From: an uncultured Muribaculum sp.
GTDB lineage: Bacteria; Bacteroidota; Bacteroidia; Bacteroidales; Muribaculaceae
DNA length: 64,000 nt
Direction of reading: 5' to 3'
Assembly (NCBI GenBank): GCA_910578835.1
Contig: CAJTSK010000013.1
Location: forward strand, 1 to 64,000
The stretch's first letter is position 1. Each line of letters starts with the position of its first letter. Below the pieces are notes generated by a model. It was not told the origin of the DNA and searched no databases. It saw only the letters and a program-made list of their open reading frames with translations. Shown here piece by piece: positions 26,124 to 34,949 of this stretch. The position numbers and the translations under genes are program-made.

Positions 26124-26298
26124 GATTGTTTATGTTTTCAGTTTCGTTTTAGTAATACAAAAATCATCTTTTTTATGAATAGTTCCAAATAATGGACTTA
26201 AAATTAGACTTTTTTACCAATGAAAAGTACTTTTAAGGATGTGGTGCCATGTTTCTGACAAATTTGCTGCACCCTATCCTATTATCGCGGAAATATAG

Positions 26299-26306
26299 TA
26301 TCTTTG
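26299..26306 (+). promoter_or_regulatory. -7 element TATCTTTG for membrane protein gene
   Basis: Perfect TAnnTTTG match upstream of the gene starting at 26390. The predicted leader of about 75 nt includes a single end of the GAGC repeat (26331-26345). Confidence 0.5.
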
Positions 26307-26330
26307 TGGACACAAGTGCATATTGACCTG

Positions 26331-26345
26331 TTATTAAACAAGCTC
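26331..26345. repeat. Single end of GAGC repeat family
   Basis: TTATTAAACAAGCTC followed by TTA, identical to the end of the 348-bp repeat. No partner end is nearby. It lies in the leader of the gene at 26390. Confidence 0.45.
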
Positions 26346-26389
26346 TTAGTGTTACTTGATAGTTAATTATCCATTTTAAAAGCATTGTT

Positions 26390-27403
26390 TTGGAAAAGAA
26401 GAAGAGCAATATATTGCGTAATGTAATCAAATACGGACTTCCCGTTGCATTGAGTGTGTGTCTTTGCTTTTATCTGTATTCAAAGATTGACGTCAATGTG
26501 ATAGTGGATGAGATTCGCAATTGTGACTATGTATGGATTGCAATAGCGTTGGTAGTTAGTGTGTTTTCCCACATATTCCGTGCGATGAGATGGCGTATTC
26601 AGCTTGATGCGCTTGATATACGCGTGCCGCTTGCTCCTCTTGTATGGAGTATTTTCGGCACATATGCCGTCAATCTGCTCGCGCCTCGTCTTGGTGAGCT
26701 GTGGCGTACAGGATATATCGCAAAACGCCAGGATGCAAAATTTACCACTGTCTTCGGTTCGATGGTGTGTGACCGTCTTGCCGACACGGCGACAGTGTTG
26801 CTGCTCACCCTTGTCACATTTTTGATAGCTCGTCCGGCGTTTATTGCATTTGGCGAGAAATATCCCGAGACTTATCAGGGCATACTCAACATGCTTCATT
26901 CTCCATGGCTGTGGGGGCTTGCTGTGATAGGCGTGGGTCTTGTTGTATGGCTCTTTACCACAAAGAGTACCCATAAATTGGTGACCGGCATACGTCAGGC
27001 GGTTAAAAACCTGTGGGACGGTTTTGCTGTGGTTACGACAATGCCCGGAAAAGGTAGATGGCTGCTTCTTACGGCGTGTGTGTGGGGGTGCTATTTCTTT
27101 CAGCTCTATCTTGCTTATTTCGCATTCTCCTTTACCGCCGATCTTGGCATAGTGTGTGCGCTTGTTGCCTTTGTGCTTTCAAGTATCTCTATGGGTATTC
27201 CGAGCAACGGTGGTCTCGGACCGTGGCACCTTGCCATAATTTTTGCCCTCGGCATTTACGGGGTGGAATATAACAGGGCGGCTGCTTTCGCTACAATCGT
27301 GTGGGGTTCACAGACATGCATGCTTGTGATTCTCGGACTTTATGCCTTCATCTCCATCGCCCTCGACAAGAAAAACGCTCCTTTGGAAATTAAAGAAGTA
27401 TAA
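26390..27403 (+). CDS. YbhN/LPG-synthase-like flippase-domain membrane protein
   Basis: 337 residues with about eight transmembrane helices of the PF03706 type (lysylphosphatidylglycerol synthase transmembrane region). Signatures are SHIFRAMRWRIQLDAL, NLLAPRLGELWRTGYIAKR near residue 95, and SMGIPSNGGLGPWHLAIIFAL near residue 265. Such proteins without the synthase domain occur widely and are suspected lipid or glycolipid transporters. The start is TTG at 26390: no in-frame ATG occurs before residue 65 (MRW), which would remove the first helices. It ends 3 bp before the 348-bp repeat copy 2. Confidence 0.8.
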   Translation: MEKKKSNILRNVIKYGLPVALSVCLCFYLYSKIDVNVIVDEIRNCDYVWIAIALVVSVFSHIFRAMRWRIQLDALDIRVPLAPLVWSIFGTYAVNLLAPRLGELWRTGYIAKRQDAKFTTVFGSMVCDRLADTATVLLLTLVTFLIARPAFIAFGEKYPETYQGILNMLHSPWLWGLAVIGVGLVVWLFTTKSTHKLVTGIRQAVKNLWDGFAVVTTMPGKGRWLLLTACVWGCYFFQLYLAYFAFSFTADLGIVCALVAFVLSSISMGIPSNGGLGPWHLAIIFALGIYGVEYNRAAAFATIVWGSQTCMLVILGLYAFISIALDKKNAPLEIKEV

Positions 27404-27406
27404 TAA

Positions 27407-27754
27407 GAGCTTGTTTAATAATAAATGTTGCCGTCAGGGTCGTATAGCTTGAGCGGATTTTCGACATGTGACGAAGGAGTGTACTTTATGTACATGACTG
27501 AGGAACAGGGCGAAAAGCGACCAAGATATACGAGACAAAAGGTAACTTTATAATCACTCATCCTCTTGACGGACTTTGAAACAAATGCAAAAATATACCA
27601 ACGATATGAAACAAATTACCTCCCGTCGGTCATTCGCCGGCATCTTTCCGCCTGCTCTTCGGTCGTTATGGAATCCCATAACTCCCTCATCACAAGCAAA
27701 AATCTGTTCGACGAATAACCGCCCTGACGGTAATATTTATTATTAAACAAGCTC
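27407..27754. mobile_element. 348-bp MITE-like repeat, copy 2 (inverted relative to copy 1)
   Basis: It has the same length as copy 1 and the reverse orientation. It starts GAGCTTGTTTAATAATAAAT and ends ATTTATTATTAAACAAGCTC, and TAA flanks it on both sides (27404-27406 and 27755-27757). The interior includes the near-palindrome GTACTTTATGTAC. The element fills the whole gap between the flippase-like gene and the gene at 27760, whose ATG begins 5 bp after its end. No transposase frame is present. Confidence 0.8.
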
Positions 27755-27759
27755 TAAAT

Positions 27760-28254
27760 ATGGACCTTGACTCTAAACCCGACAATTTTCTCTCTGAAGA
27801 GACTGCGGAGCCGGTGATTAAGTTTGATGGTTCGGCGCCTGCCGATACCGATACGCCGTCATTGCCTGAAAAGCCACGGAAGCGACATAAGTTCCGTCGG
27901 GTGATATGGTGGTGTGTTGTGGTGATGGTGCTTGCGCTTGCGGCTGTATGCTGGCTGCGCTATGTCAATCCCTATGAGACTGACATGGAGGAGCGTGGCT
28001 ATGTGGTAGATTTCAAGCGTCAGGGTATCATATTCAAGACTTGGGAGGGGCAGATGCTCGTCAAGTCGGCGCTGATTGACACTACAAGCACCTACTCGCG
28101 TGATTTCGTGTTTTCGGTCGACAATGACGAGGTGGCTCATAAACTTGCCGCCGCTAAAGGCACAGGGCGTGAGGTTACTGTGAGCTACAAGCGCTATTGG
28201 GGCATATTGCCTTGGCGCGGAGCTACTTCCACCGTGATTACTTCGGTCAGGTGA
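27760..28254 (+). CDS. Single-span membrane protein of unknown function
   Basis: 164 residues. An acidic, Pro-rich cytoplasmic N-terminus of about 45 residues leads to a basic stretch (KPRKRHKFRR) and one transmembrane helix (VIWWCVVVMVLALAAVCWL, about residues 48-66). The rest is an extracytoplasmic beta-rich domain (MEERGYVVDFKRQGIIFKTWEGQMLVKSAL.., VTVSYKRYWGILPWRGATSTVI). Similar small proteins are common in Bacteroidales but lack an assigned role. Its start codon lies 5 bp from repeat copy 2, so any promoter must lie within the repeat or further upstream. Confidence 0.65.
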   Translation: MDLDSKPDNFLSEETAEPVIKFDGSAPADTDTPSLPEKPRKRHKFRRVIWWCVVVMVLALAAVCWLRYVNPYETDMEERGYVVDFKRQGIIFKTWEGQMLVKSALIDTTSTYSRDFVFSVDNDEVAHKLAAAKGTGREVTVSYKRYWGILPWRGATSTVITSVR

Positions 28255-28339
28255 CAGGGAGTTGCCGATTGAAGATATAAGTGGCTCCCGACACATTTAC
28301 AGCTTTAAAGCTTAGAGGTTTCAACTATATAGATATAAC

Positions 28340-29953
28340 ATGAAGACATCATTTAATTTTGCAAAATCCGTTGCGGGGATGGCGTTTGCGGTTGCTGCCT
28401 TTTTCCCGTCAGTTGACATCTGTGCAGCTAATCCTTTCTTGCCGTTGTGGGAGTATATTCCCGATGGTGAGCCATATGTGTTTGAGGATCCTGATAATCC
28501 GGGCAAATACCGAGTCTACATATACGGTTCACATGACTCTCGCAAGACCGATTATTGCGGTCTGGAGCAGGTAGTGTGGTCAGCTCCTGTCGATTCACTT
28601 TCCGCCTGGCGATATGACGGAGTGATATTTGAGTCAAAACTTAATGCCGACGGCAAGCCGCTTAACGAAGGTGGTCGAGGTGATGTGCTTTTTGCGCCTG
28701 ACGTGGCTGAGGTGACGGCTCCCGACGGAACAAAGACCTATTATCTCTATCCTAACAATCAGGCTGGTGGAAGAAACGGCATGATTGCCAAGTCATCGCG
28801 TCCCGACGGTCCGTTTACGGTAAGTAACTGGAGCAAGGAAAATCCCGATATTACCGACGGTATATTTCGCTTTGACCCGGGAGTGCTTGTCGACGATGAC
28901 GGTCGCGTCTATGGATATTGGGGTTTCGAGAGATCGTATGCCGCTGAGATTGACCCTCTGACAATGGCTACTGTCAAGCCCGGTTGCGAAATAGTGGAAG
29001 ATATGATACCCTCGCGCGAGGGCGACACTGTGTTCCGCTTTTTCGAGGCATCGTCAATGCGTAAGATTAAAGATAAATATGTGTTTGTTTACAGTCGCTG
29101 GAGCAATGACGGAGACTTCGGTATGCCCGCTTCCAACTATACCCTTGCCTATGCCTACAGTGACAATCCGCTCGGTCCGTTCACTTATGGCGGCACTATA
29201 ATAGACGGTCGTGCACGTGACACCGATGCCGACGGTAAAATTATACCTACCGCGACACCTTACGGCAATACCCACGGCAGCATTATCGAGATTAACGGCA
29301 AATGGTATGTGTTTTATCATCGCCAGTGTGGCACTAATGAATATGCCCGTCAGGCTATGGTAGCTCCGATTGAAGTAAGCGTTGAGGAAGGTAAAGGCGG
29401 AAAGGTCTTTATTTCCGAGGCTGAATATACTTCAGAGGGTTTTGAGACAGCCGGTCTTGACCTGATGAAGCGTTATTCGGCCGGTATTGCATGTTATTAT
29501 ACCGGTCCGGGCAAAGTCGGTCACTCTTATCCTGACTTCCTGTTTACCGGCTCTTATGTAAAGCCTTATTATGGAGACGCCGACCGCTTCAAGAAGCCTT
29601 ATGACTTGAGTGAGAACCTTGCTCCGGTGGTTAATAATACGGCAGGTTCGATAGTGGGATACAAGTATTTCAACTTTGAGAATACTCCGGTTTCAGACCT
29701 TATGCTTGACATCATGCCGCTCGGACATGACGCGACAGTGACCGTGATGCTTGACTCGCCTTGGGAGAGCAAGGGCGGAAAAAAGATAGGCTCTCTTACC
29801 CTTTCAAAGGATATGGCGCAGGAGCGTGCCGATAGGGATATACCGCTGACCGGCATGACAGCCGTGAAAGGCAAGCATGCTGTTTACTTTGTTATCGATT
29901 CCGATGAGAAAGCGGTGCCGCTTTTCGATATATACGAATTGCAGTTCAAGTAA
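28340..29953 (+). CDS. Family 43 glycoside hydrolase
   Basis: 537 residues with a signal peptide (cleavage near ICAANP). The five-bladed propeller of GH43 shows in DGEPYVFEDPDNPGKYRVYIYGSHD (general base Asp region), LFAPDVAEV.., DGIFRFDPGVLVDDDGRVYGYWGF (second Asp), YTLAYAYSDNPLGPFTYGG and GNTHGSIIEINGKWYVFYHRQ. The last 140 residues form a carbohydrate-binding-like beta-sandwich. GH43 enzymes mostly cleave arabinose or xylose side chains; the substrate is not readable here, and no SusC/SusD pair is adjacent. It converges with pdxB with no spacer. Confidence 0.85.
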   Translation: MKTSFNFAKSVAGMAFAVAAFFPSVDICAANPFLPLWEYIPDGEPYVFEDPDNPGKYRVYIYGSHDSRKTDYCGLEQVVWSAPVDSLSAWRYDGVIFESKLNADGKPLNEGGRGDVLFAPDVAEVTAPDGTKTYYLYPNNQAGGRNGMIAKSSRPDGPFTVSNWSKENPDITDGIFRFDPGVLVDDDGRVYGYWGFERSYAAEIDPLTMATVKPGCEIVEDMIPSREGDTVFRFFEASSMRKIKDKYVFVYSRWSNDGDFGMPASNYTLAYAYSDNPLGPFTYGGTIIDGRARDTDADGKIIPTATPYGNTHGSIIEINGKWYVFYHRQCGTNEYARQAMVAPIEVSVEEGKGGKVFISEAEYTSEGFETAGLDLMKRYSAGIACYYTGPGKVGHSYPDFLFTGSYVKPYYGDADRFKKPYDLSENLAPVVNNTAGSIVGYKYFNFENTPVSDLMLDIMPLGHDATVTVMLDSPWESKGGKKIGSLTLSKDMAQERADRDIPLTGMTAVKGKHAVYFVIDSDEKAVPLFDIYELQFK

Positions 29954-30952
29954 TCAGCGCGTCTCGGGCCGGTAATTGTAGTTGTTGCGCAGATGCTCAA
30001 ACAACTCCGGCGACGATTTCAAAGCCTCGGTATCGGCAAGCGGATTGTAGCTTGCCGCCACTGAGGAGAGAGTCACGTTGTCAGCCGCTCCGGCAGGCAC
30101 TTTTTCAGCCATCTCCACCTCAGGCAATCCAAAGTGGGATATCACAGCATCGAGAGCCATTCGTGTAGCCCGTATCTTTCCCTCCCTTGAGTATCCTGCA
30201 ATATGTGGAGTGGCTATTTCAGCCAGTCGGAGTAATTCGGGGGAGATGTTTGGCTCATTTTCCCAGCAGTCAATGGCTACGTTGCCTATCTTACCGCTTT
30301 CTAATCCGTATAATAGTGCCTGCGTATCGGTAACCGGTCCGCGGGCACTGTTTATTATAAGCGGTCGGCGTTCCATCTTGTCCACTAAGTCGCGGTCGAG
30401 CAGATGAAAGGTAGGATATTTGCCGTCGCGAGTCATCGGGGTATGAAATGTGATTACATCACAGCGTCTTGCTATCTCCTCTATGTCGGAAAAGCCCTCT
30501 TTGCCTTCGGCATCGGCACGCGGAGGGTCACACACGAGGGTGGTGATACCCATTTTTCTCGCCCAATCGATGATAATGGAGCCTACATGTCCGGCGCCGA
30601 CAACTCCGAGAGTGAAATCAGTGCCGAGTCCTCGCAGACCGGCTATGACAGAAAATACATATTGGGCTACAGCCGGGGCGTTGCAGCCGGGGGCGTTTAT
30701 TACGGTTATGCCGTGGTTTCGGCAGTAATCGAGGTCTATATGGTCGGTGCCTATGGTGGCTGTGACGATAAAGCGACACTTTGAGCCGTCAAGCAGCTTT
30801 GCGTCGCAGCGTGTGCGTGTACGCGTGATAAGGGCGTCGGCGTCGCGCATTGCCTCCGGGGTGATATCTTCAGGCGCGAGATAGCTTATCTCGGCAACAC
30901 TGTCAAGCATTCCCTTTATGAAAGGGATATTTTTTTCAATTATTATTTTCAT
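29954..30952 (-). CDS. pdxB: 4-phosphoerythronate dehydrogenase
   Basis: 332 residues from ATG 30952. It is a D-2-hydroxyacid dehydrogenase: LITRTRTRCDAKLLDGSKCRFIVTATIGTDHIDLDYCRNHGITVINAPGCNAPAVAQYV. The NAD-binding loop is GVVGAGHVGSIIIDWARKMG, followed by TFHTPMTRDGKYPTFHLLD and DCWENEPNI with the catalytic Arg/Glu/His set. The TxxGTDHxD and GCNA motifs are specific to PdxB, which acts in the DXP-dependent pyridoxal phosphate pathway. pdxJ of the same pathway lies at 38617. The ATG overlaps the stop of the upstream membrane protein gene (ATGA). Confidence 0.92.
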   Translation of the reverse strand: MKIIIEKNIPFIKGMLDSVAEISYLAPEDITPEAMRDADALITRTRTRCDAKLLDGSKCRFIVTATIGTDHIDLDYCRNHGITVINAPGCNAPAVAQYVFSVIAGLRGLGTDFTLGVVGAGHVGSIIIDWARKMGITTLVCDPPRADAEGKEGFSDIEEIARRCDVITFHTPMTRDGKYPTFHLLDRDLVDKMERRPLIINSARGPVTDTQALLYGLESGKIGNVAIDCWENEPNISPELLRLAEIATPHIAGYSREGKIRATRMALDAVISHFGLPEVEMAEKVPAGAADNVTLSSVAASYNPLADTEALKSSPELFEHLRNNYNYRPETR

Positions 30953-31929
30953 AGTGTTACGCTCCACAAATAGAGTATGATATATACTACATATATACAA
31001 CAGATAGGGATATATGTTCGCCTTGTGTTGTTAATCGTGAAGAAGTGTCCTATCTGTATTGCCGTGCAGCAGTTCAGTATAGGCAGATATATTATGAGGT
31101 TGGTATAATCGATGATTACAAACAGGGTGGTGATTATGGTCAGTATAATCCAGAATCCGTTGTATGCCCTTGCCCTGCCGTTGTAGCCGTAGATTTTTAT
31201 TATGTCAAATATACCGAACCCTACTCCCAGGATGAGGTTGACGATGGTGTAGACCACTATCTGCGCGAGGTCACGCCCTTCTAACGCGTCAAATATGTTT
31301 ATGAACTCCGGCATGCGGAACGATGACAGGCTTACGACACCAAATCCACATAATATCCAGTAAGGTGTCAAGATGCCTGTTAAGGCAGCGAGTAGTCCGC
31401 GCAGTGAAAAACATTGCATCTGGAAGCACCCGATAAAGAATACAATCAGATATACCGTATAGGCATAGCCTGTAAGCGAGCCTAAGCTGATAAGGAGGAA
31501 TGACAGAAATATGCGGCGTGTGCGGTCGGGACGCTGGAATGTGGAGAAAAAAGGTATTATGGCAAGGAGGATGAGAAAACACATCACCGACCCGTCATAG
31601 AGCTGTCCCATAAGGGATGGCTGCCCTGCCTGCATGACAAGAAACATGCCTGCGAAGAGCATTGATACCGACCTGATTATGTTAAACCGGCGGTTGAGGT
31701 AGAGGAGCAGGAATGAGATGACTATATTAAGTCCGAGACTTACCCCAAGCGACAGGGCGCCGTCAGAAATCCATTCATTTGCCGACGGAAATCCAAAACC
31801 GCTGTCGCCCCCTACATGGACCACATCGCCCATAAACCATGCCGCCACGGTTCCTGTCACTGACACCAGCAGCATCAGCATGAAACCGTAGCGGGAATGT
31901 AGCAGTCGTGTAAGCTCTTGCTCTTTCAC
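30949..31929 (-). CDS. Polytopic membrane protein of unknown function
   Basis: 326 residues with about nine predicted hydrophobic segments and almost no charged loops (e.g. LGLNIVISFLLLYLNRRFNIIRSVSMLFAGMFLV, FIGCFQMQCFSLRGLLAALTGILTPYWIL). I know similar proteins only as conserved hypotheticals of Bacteroidales. It sits in a tight operon: 2 bp after purD and overlapping pdxB by 4 bp. Confidence 0.7.
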   Translation of the reverse strand: MKEQELTRLLHSRYGFMLMLLVSVTGTVAAWFMGDVVHVGGDSGFGFPSANEWISDGALSLGVSLGLNIVISFLLLYLNRRFNIIRSVSMLFAGMFLVMQAGQPSLMGQLYDGSVMCFLILLAIIPFFSTFQRPDRTRRIFLSFLLISLGSLTGYAYTVYLIVFFIGCFQMQCFSLRGLLAALTGILTPYWILCGFGVVSLSSFRMPEFINIFDALEGRDLAQIVVYTIVNLILGVGFGIFDIIKIYGYNGRARAYNGFWIILTIITTLFVIIDYTNLIIYLPILNCCTAIQIGHFFTINNTRRTYIPICCIYVVYIILYLWSVTL

Positions 31930-31931
31930 TA

Positions 31932-33221
31932 CTATTTGTTGTCAAGAAGAGCCATGAGGTCACGGCCTATGTCACGGCGGAAATATTTTCCGTCAAAGTT
32001 TATCAGTTTTATACTGTCATAGCTGCGTGCAAGCGCCGACTCGATATCCTTGCCGTAGGAGCTTACCGACAGTACCCTGCCGCCGGAAGTGATGATGCGG
32101 TCGCCCACCCCTTGCTTTGTGCCGGCATGGAACACGATGCTGTCGCGCACTTCGTCAAGACCTTCGATTATCATGCCCTTGCGGTAGTCGCCGGGATAGC
32201 CGCCTGACACCATCATGACGGTTACTGCCGTGCGCGGGTCGATTATCATCGGCTTGTCGCCGAGATTGCCCTTGGCGGCGGCTTCCATAAGCTCCACGAG
32301 GTCGCTCTCGATACGGAGCATGACAGCTTCTGTCTCCGGGTCACCCATTCTTACGTTATACTCAATCACCATCGGCTCTCCGCCTACGTTGATAAGTCCT
32401 AAGAATATAAATCCGCGATAAGTGATGCCCTCTTCGGCAAGTCCCTTGACGGTAGGCTCGATGATGCGGGTGCGCACCTTTTCCATGAACACTTCGTCGG
32501 CGAAAGGCACGGGGCTTACAGCTCCCATTCCGCCGGTGTTGGGACCTGTGTCGCTTTCACCTATACGCTTGTAATCTTTAGCCACGGGGAGCACACGGTA
32601 ATCCTTGCCGTCGGTTAACACGAATACCGAACATTCGATGCCCGACAGGAATTCCTCGATGACGACAGTTGCCGAAGATGCTCCAAACATGCCTGAAAGC
32701 ATCTCTTTCAGCGACTTCTTTGCTTCTTCGATATCGGAGATTATCAATACACCCTTTCCGGCGGCAAGTCCGTCGGCTTTCAGTACGTAGGGAGGAGTGA
32801 GCGTTTCAAGAAACTTGTATCCTTCCTCTATATTTTCAGCTGAAAAGCTGCGGTAACGTGCAGTGGGTATATTGTGGCGCTCCATGAAACGCTTTGCAAA
32901 GTCCTTGCTGCCTTCGAGAGCTGCACCTGCCTTGCTCGGTCCAACAACGGTGATGTCGCTGTTTTCAAAATAGTCGTATATACCGTTTACAAGCGGGTCC
33001 TCGTTACCGACCACAATCATTTTTACGTCGTTTTCCTTCACGAATTTTTCCACTGCGGGGAAATCGAGCGGTGAAAGGTCTACGTTGATACCATAGTGAG
33101 ATGTGCCGCCATTGCCGGGAGCTATGAACAGCTTGCGTAGCGATTGACTCTGGTTGATTTTCCATGCCAGTGCCGATTCGCGGCCACCGGATCCAAGAAG
33201 GAGAATGTTATAAGCACTCAT
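31932..33221 (-). CDS. purD: Phosphoribosylamine-glycine ligase
   Basis: 429 residues. An ATP-grasp enzyme with the GARS signatures NILLLGSGGRESALAWKINQS, VGPSKAGAALEGSKDFAKRFMERHNIPTARY, PYVLKADGLAAGKGVLI, PNTGGMGAVSPVPF and EYNVRMGDPETEAVMLRI. It catalyses the second step of purine synthesis. It is the third gene of the run cysE-THUMP methyltransferase-purD-membrane protein-pdxB, with gaps of 24 and 2 bp on either side. Confidence 0.97.
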   Translation of the reverse strand: MSAYNILLLGSGGRESALAWKINQSQSLRKLFIAPGNGGTSHYGINVDLSPLDFPAVEKFVKENDVKMIVVGNEDPLVNGIYDYFENSDITVVGPSKAGAALEGSKDFAKRFMERHNIPTARYRSFSAENIEEGYKFLETLTPPYVLKADGLAAGKGVLIISDIEEAKKSLKEMLSGMFGASSATVVIEEFLSGIECSVFVLTDGKDYRVLPVAKDYKRIGESDTGPNTGGMGAVSPVPFADEVFMEKVRTRIIEPTVKGLAEEGITYRGFIFLGLINVGGEPMVIEYNVRMGDPETEAVMLRIESDLVELMEAAAKGNLGDKPMIIDPRTAVTVMMVSGGYPGDYRKGMIIEGLDEVRDSIVFHAGTKQGVGDRIITSGGRVLSVSSYGKDIESALARSYDSIKLINFDGKYFRRDIGRDLMALLDNK

Positions 33222-33245
33222 GTCTGTAATTATGGTTGTGATTGG

Positions 33246-34949
33246 TTAGTCGTTGTTATTGTCGTTGTTGTCGGCTTCGCCGCGTTTCCATCCTTTGCGT
33301 GAGCGCATCAAGGGGATGCTCGGCTGCTTGCCCTGTATCATCTTAAGGGCTTTTTCGTTGCGGCGCACTGCAAGCGGGTTTTCCGATACTGTCTCAGGCG
33401 TGTCATTGTCGCGGCGAGTATTGTCGCGTGTAAACTCTTTGCGTGTCGTGTCGCGGTTGAACTCCCTGCGGTTGTTGTCGCGGAAATCTTTTTTTCTTCC
33501 GTTTTCGGAGCGGAATTCTCTCTTGCGGTCATCGCGGAACCGGTTTTCGCGCTCTTCGCGCTCTTTTCTTCGAGCTTTCCCTACCGGCTTTGCCTTGTAT
33601 TTCTCTTCAAGAGCCGAACGCTTCTTCTTGAAGTCGCCTCCACGGCGCTTTTCCTCACGGTCGCCATCTTTTCCGCCGAAGCCTTTCTTGCGTGCATTGT
33701 TGCGCCACTCTTCGTCGCTGATGCGGCGTGACTCTTTTTTCTTTCCGCGCTCCTCGCGCTCTTCCTGACGGGTGTGGAGAGTGTTGCCCTCGCGGCGGAA
33801 GCTCTTGTAGTCGCCTTCAAAGATTACATATTCGCGAAGCTCACACTCAAGCGAGCCGTTGAGCATCGGGAGTTTCTGCGAGGGGGCAAGACCGATTTTC
33901 TTGAAATAATCGTCCTGATAGCCGATAATCCATGCGTGATAGCCCTTGAACACCTTTTTCAGCTTGCTGCCGATAAGTTCGTAAAGCCCGTCCATGTCTT
34001 CCACCGATATACGCTCGCCGTAAGGAGGATTGGTCACGATAATACCTTCGGCGGGCGACTCTTCCCATTTGGAAAGGGGCTTTATTTCGAGGTCGATATA
34101 CTTGCCTACACCTGCCTGCTTGATATTTTTCTCGGCAATAGCGATTGCCTTGGGCGATATGTCGGCGCCATATATCTTGAATTCGGGTTCGCGCTCGTTG
34201 CTGTCGTCGTTGTAGAGACTTTCAAATAGCTCTTCATCGAAGTCTTTCCACTGTTCAAATGCAAAATTCCTGCGATATACGCCCGGATTGATGTTGGCAG
34301 CTATGAGAGCCGCCTCGATGAGAAATGTACCTGAACCACACATCGGGTCGACGAGCGGACAGCTGCCGTTGTAGCCTGCCTTCATGAGTATGCCTGCGGC
34401 AAGCACTTCATTGATGGGTGCTTCGGTCTGCGCAACGCGGTAGCCGCGCTTATGAAGCGATTCGCCCGACGAGTCGAGTGAAAGCGTCACGCGGTTGCCG
34501 TCGATATGTACGTTAATCATCACGTCGGCATCCTGAAGTCTTACGCCGGGACGCTTGTCGGCTCCGTAACGGTCTTTGAAGAAATCGACTATACCGTCTT
34601 TTACGCGATAGGTCACGTAGCGCGAGTGGTTAAACAGGTCGGAGTTGACCACTGAGTCTATCGAGAATGTCTTGTCGGGGCTGAGCAGTGTGCTCCAGTC
34701 ATACTCCTTTGTCATCTCGTAGAGCGTGTCGGGGTCTCCGGCGGTAAACTTAACAATCGGTTTCAGTATGCGCAACGCAGTGCGACAGCTTAGGTTTGCT
34801 CTGTACATGAGCTCTTTGTCGCCTTCAAAAGCCACCATCCGTCGCCCGGGAGTCACATTTTGTGCCCCGAGAGCCCGCAGTTCGTCGGCAAGTACATCTT
34901 CAAGACCCTGGAAGGTCTTTGCTACCATTTCGTAAGTTTCCGTTTCCAT
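33246..34949 (-). CDS. THUMP-domain 23S rRNA-type methyltransferase with long basic tail
   Basis: 567 residues. The N-terminal THUMP domain (about residues 45-160) and the RlmL/N6_N4-methyltransferase domain follow the family order: LVDPMCGSGTFLIEAALIA for S-adenosylmethionine binding and IIVTNPPYGERIS for the adenine/guanine-flipping NPPY motif. The likely reaction is N2-methylation of guanine in rRNA. After about residue 390 comes an unusual tail of some 180 residues, almost wholly Arg/Lys/Asp/Glu/Asn. It has repeated RxEF/RDNxRREF units and ends NNDNNND. The ATG at 34949 overlaps the cysE stop (ATGA); the preceding TTG is less likely. Confidence 0.85.
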   Translation of the reverse strand: METETYEMVAKTFQGLEDVLADELRALGAQNVTPGRRMVAFEGDKELMYRANLSCRTALRILKPIVKFTAGDPDTLYEMTKEYDWSTLLSPDKTFSIDSVVNSDLFNHSRYVTYRVKDGIVDFFKDRYGADKRPGVRLQDADVMINVHIDGNRVTLSLDSSGESLHKRGYRVAQTEAPINEVLAAGILMKAGYNGSCPLVDPMCGSGTFLIEAALIAANINPGVYRRNFAFEQWKDFDEELFESLYNDDSNEREPEFKIYGADISPKAIAIAEKNIKQAGVGKYIDLEIKPLSKWEESPAEGIIVTNPPYGERISVEDMDGLYELIGSKLKKVFKGYHAWIIGYQDDYFKKIGLAPSQKLPMLNGSLECELREYVIFEGDYKSFRREGNTLHTRQEEREERGKKKESRRISDEEWRNNARKKGFGGKDGDREEKRRGGDFKKKRSALEEKYKAKPVGKARRKEREERENRFRDDRKREFRSENGRKKDFRDNNRREFNRDTTRKEFTRDNTRRDNDTPETVSENPLAVRRNEKALKMIQGKQPSIPLMRSRKGWKRGEADNNDNNND

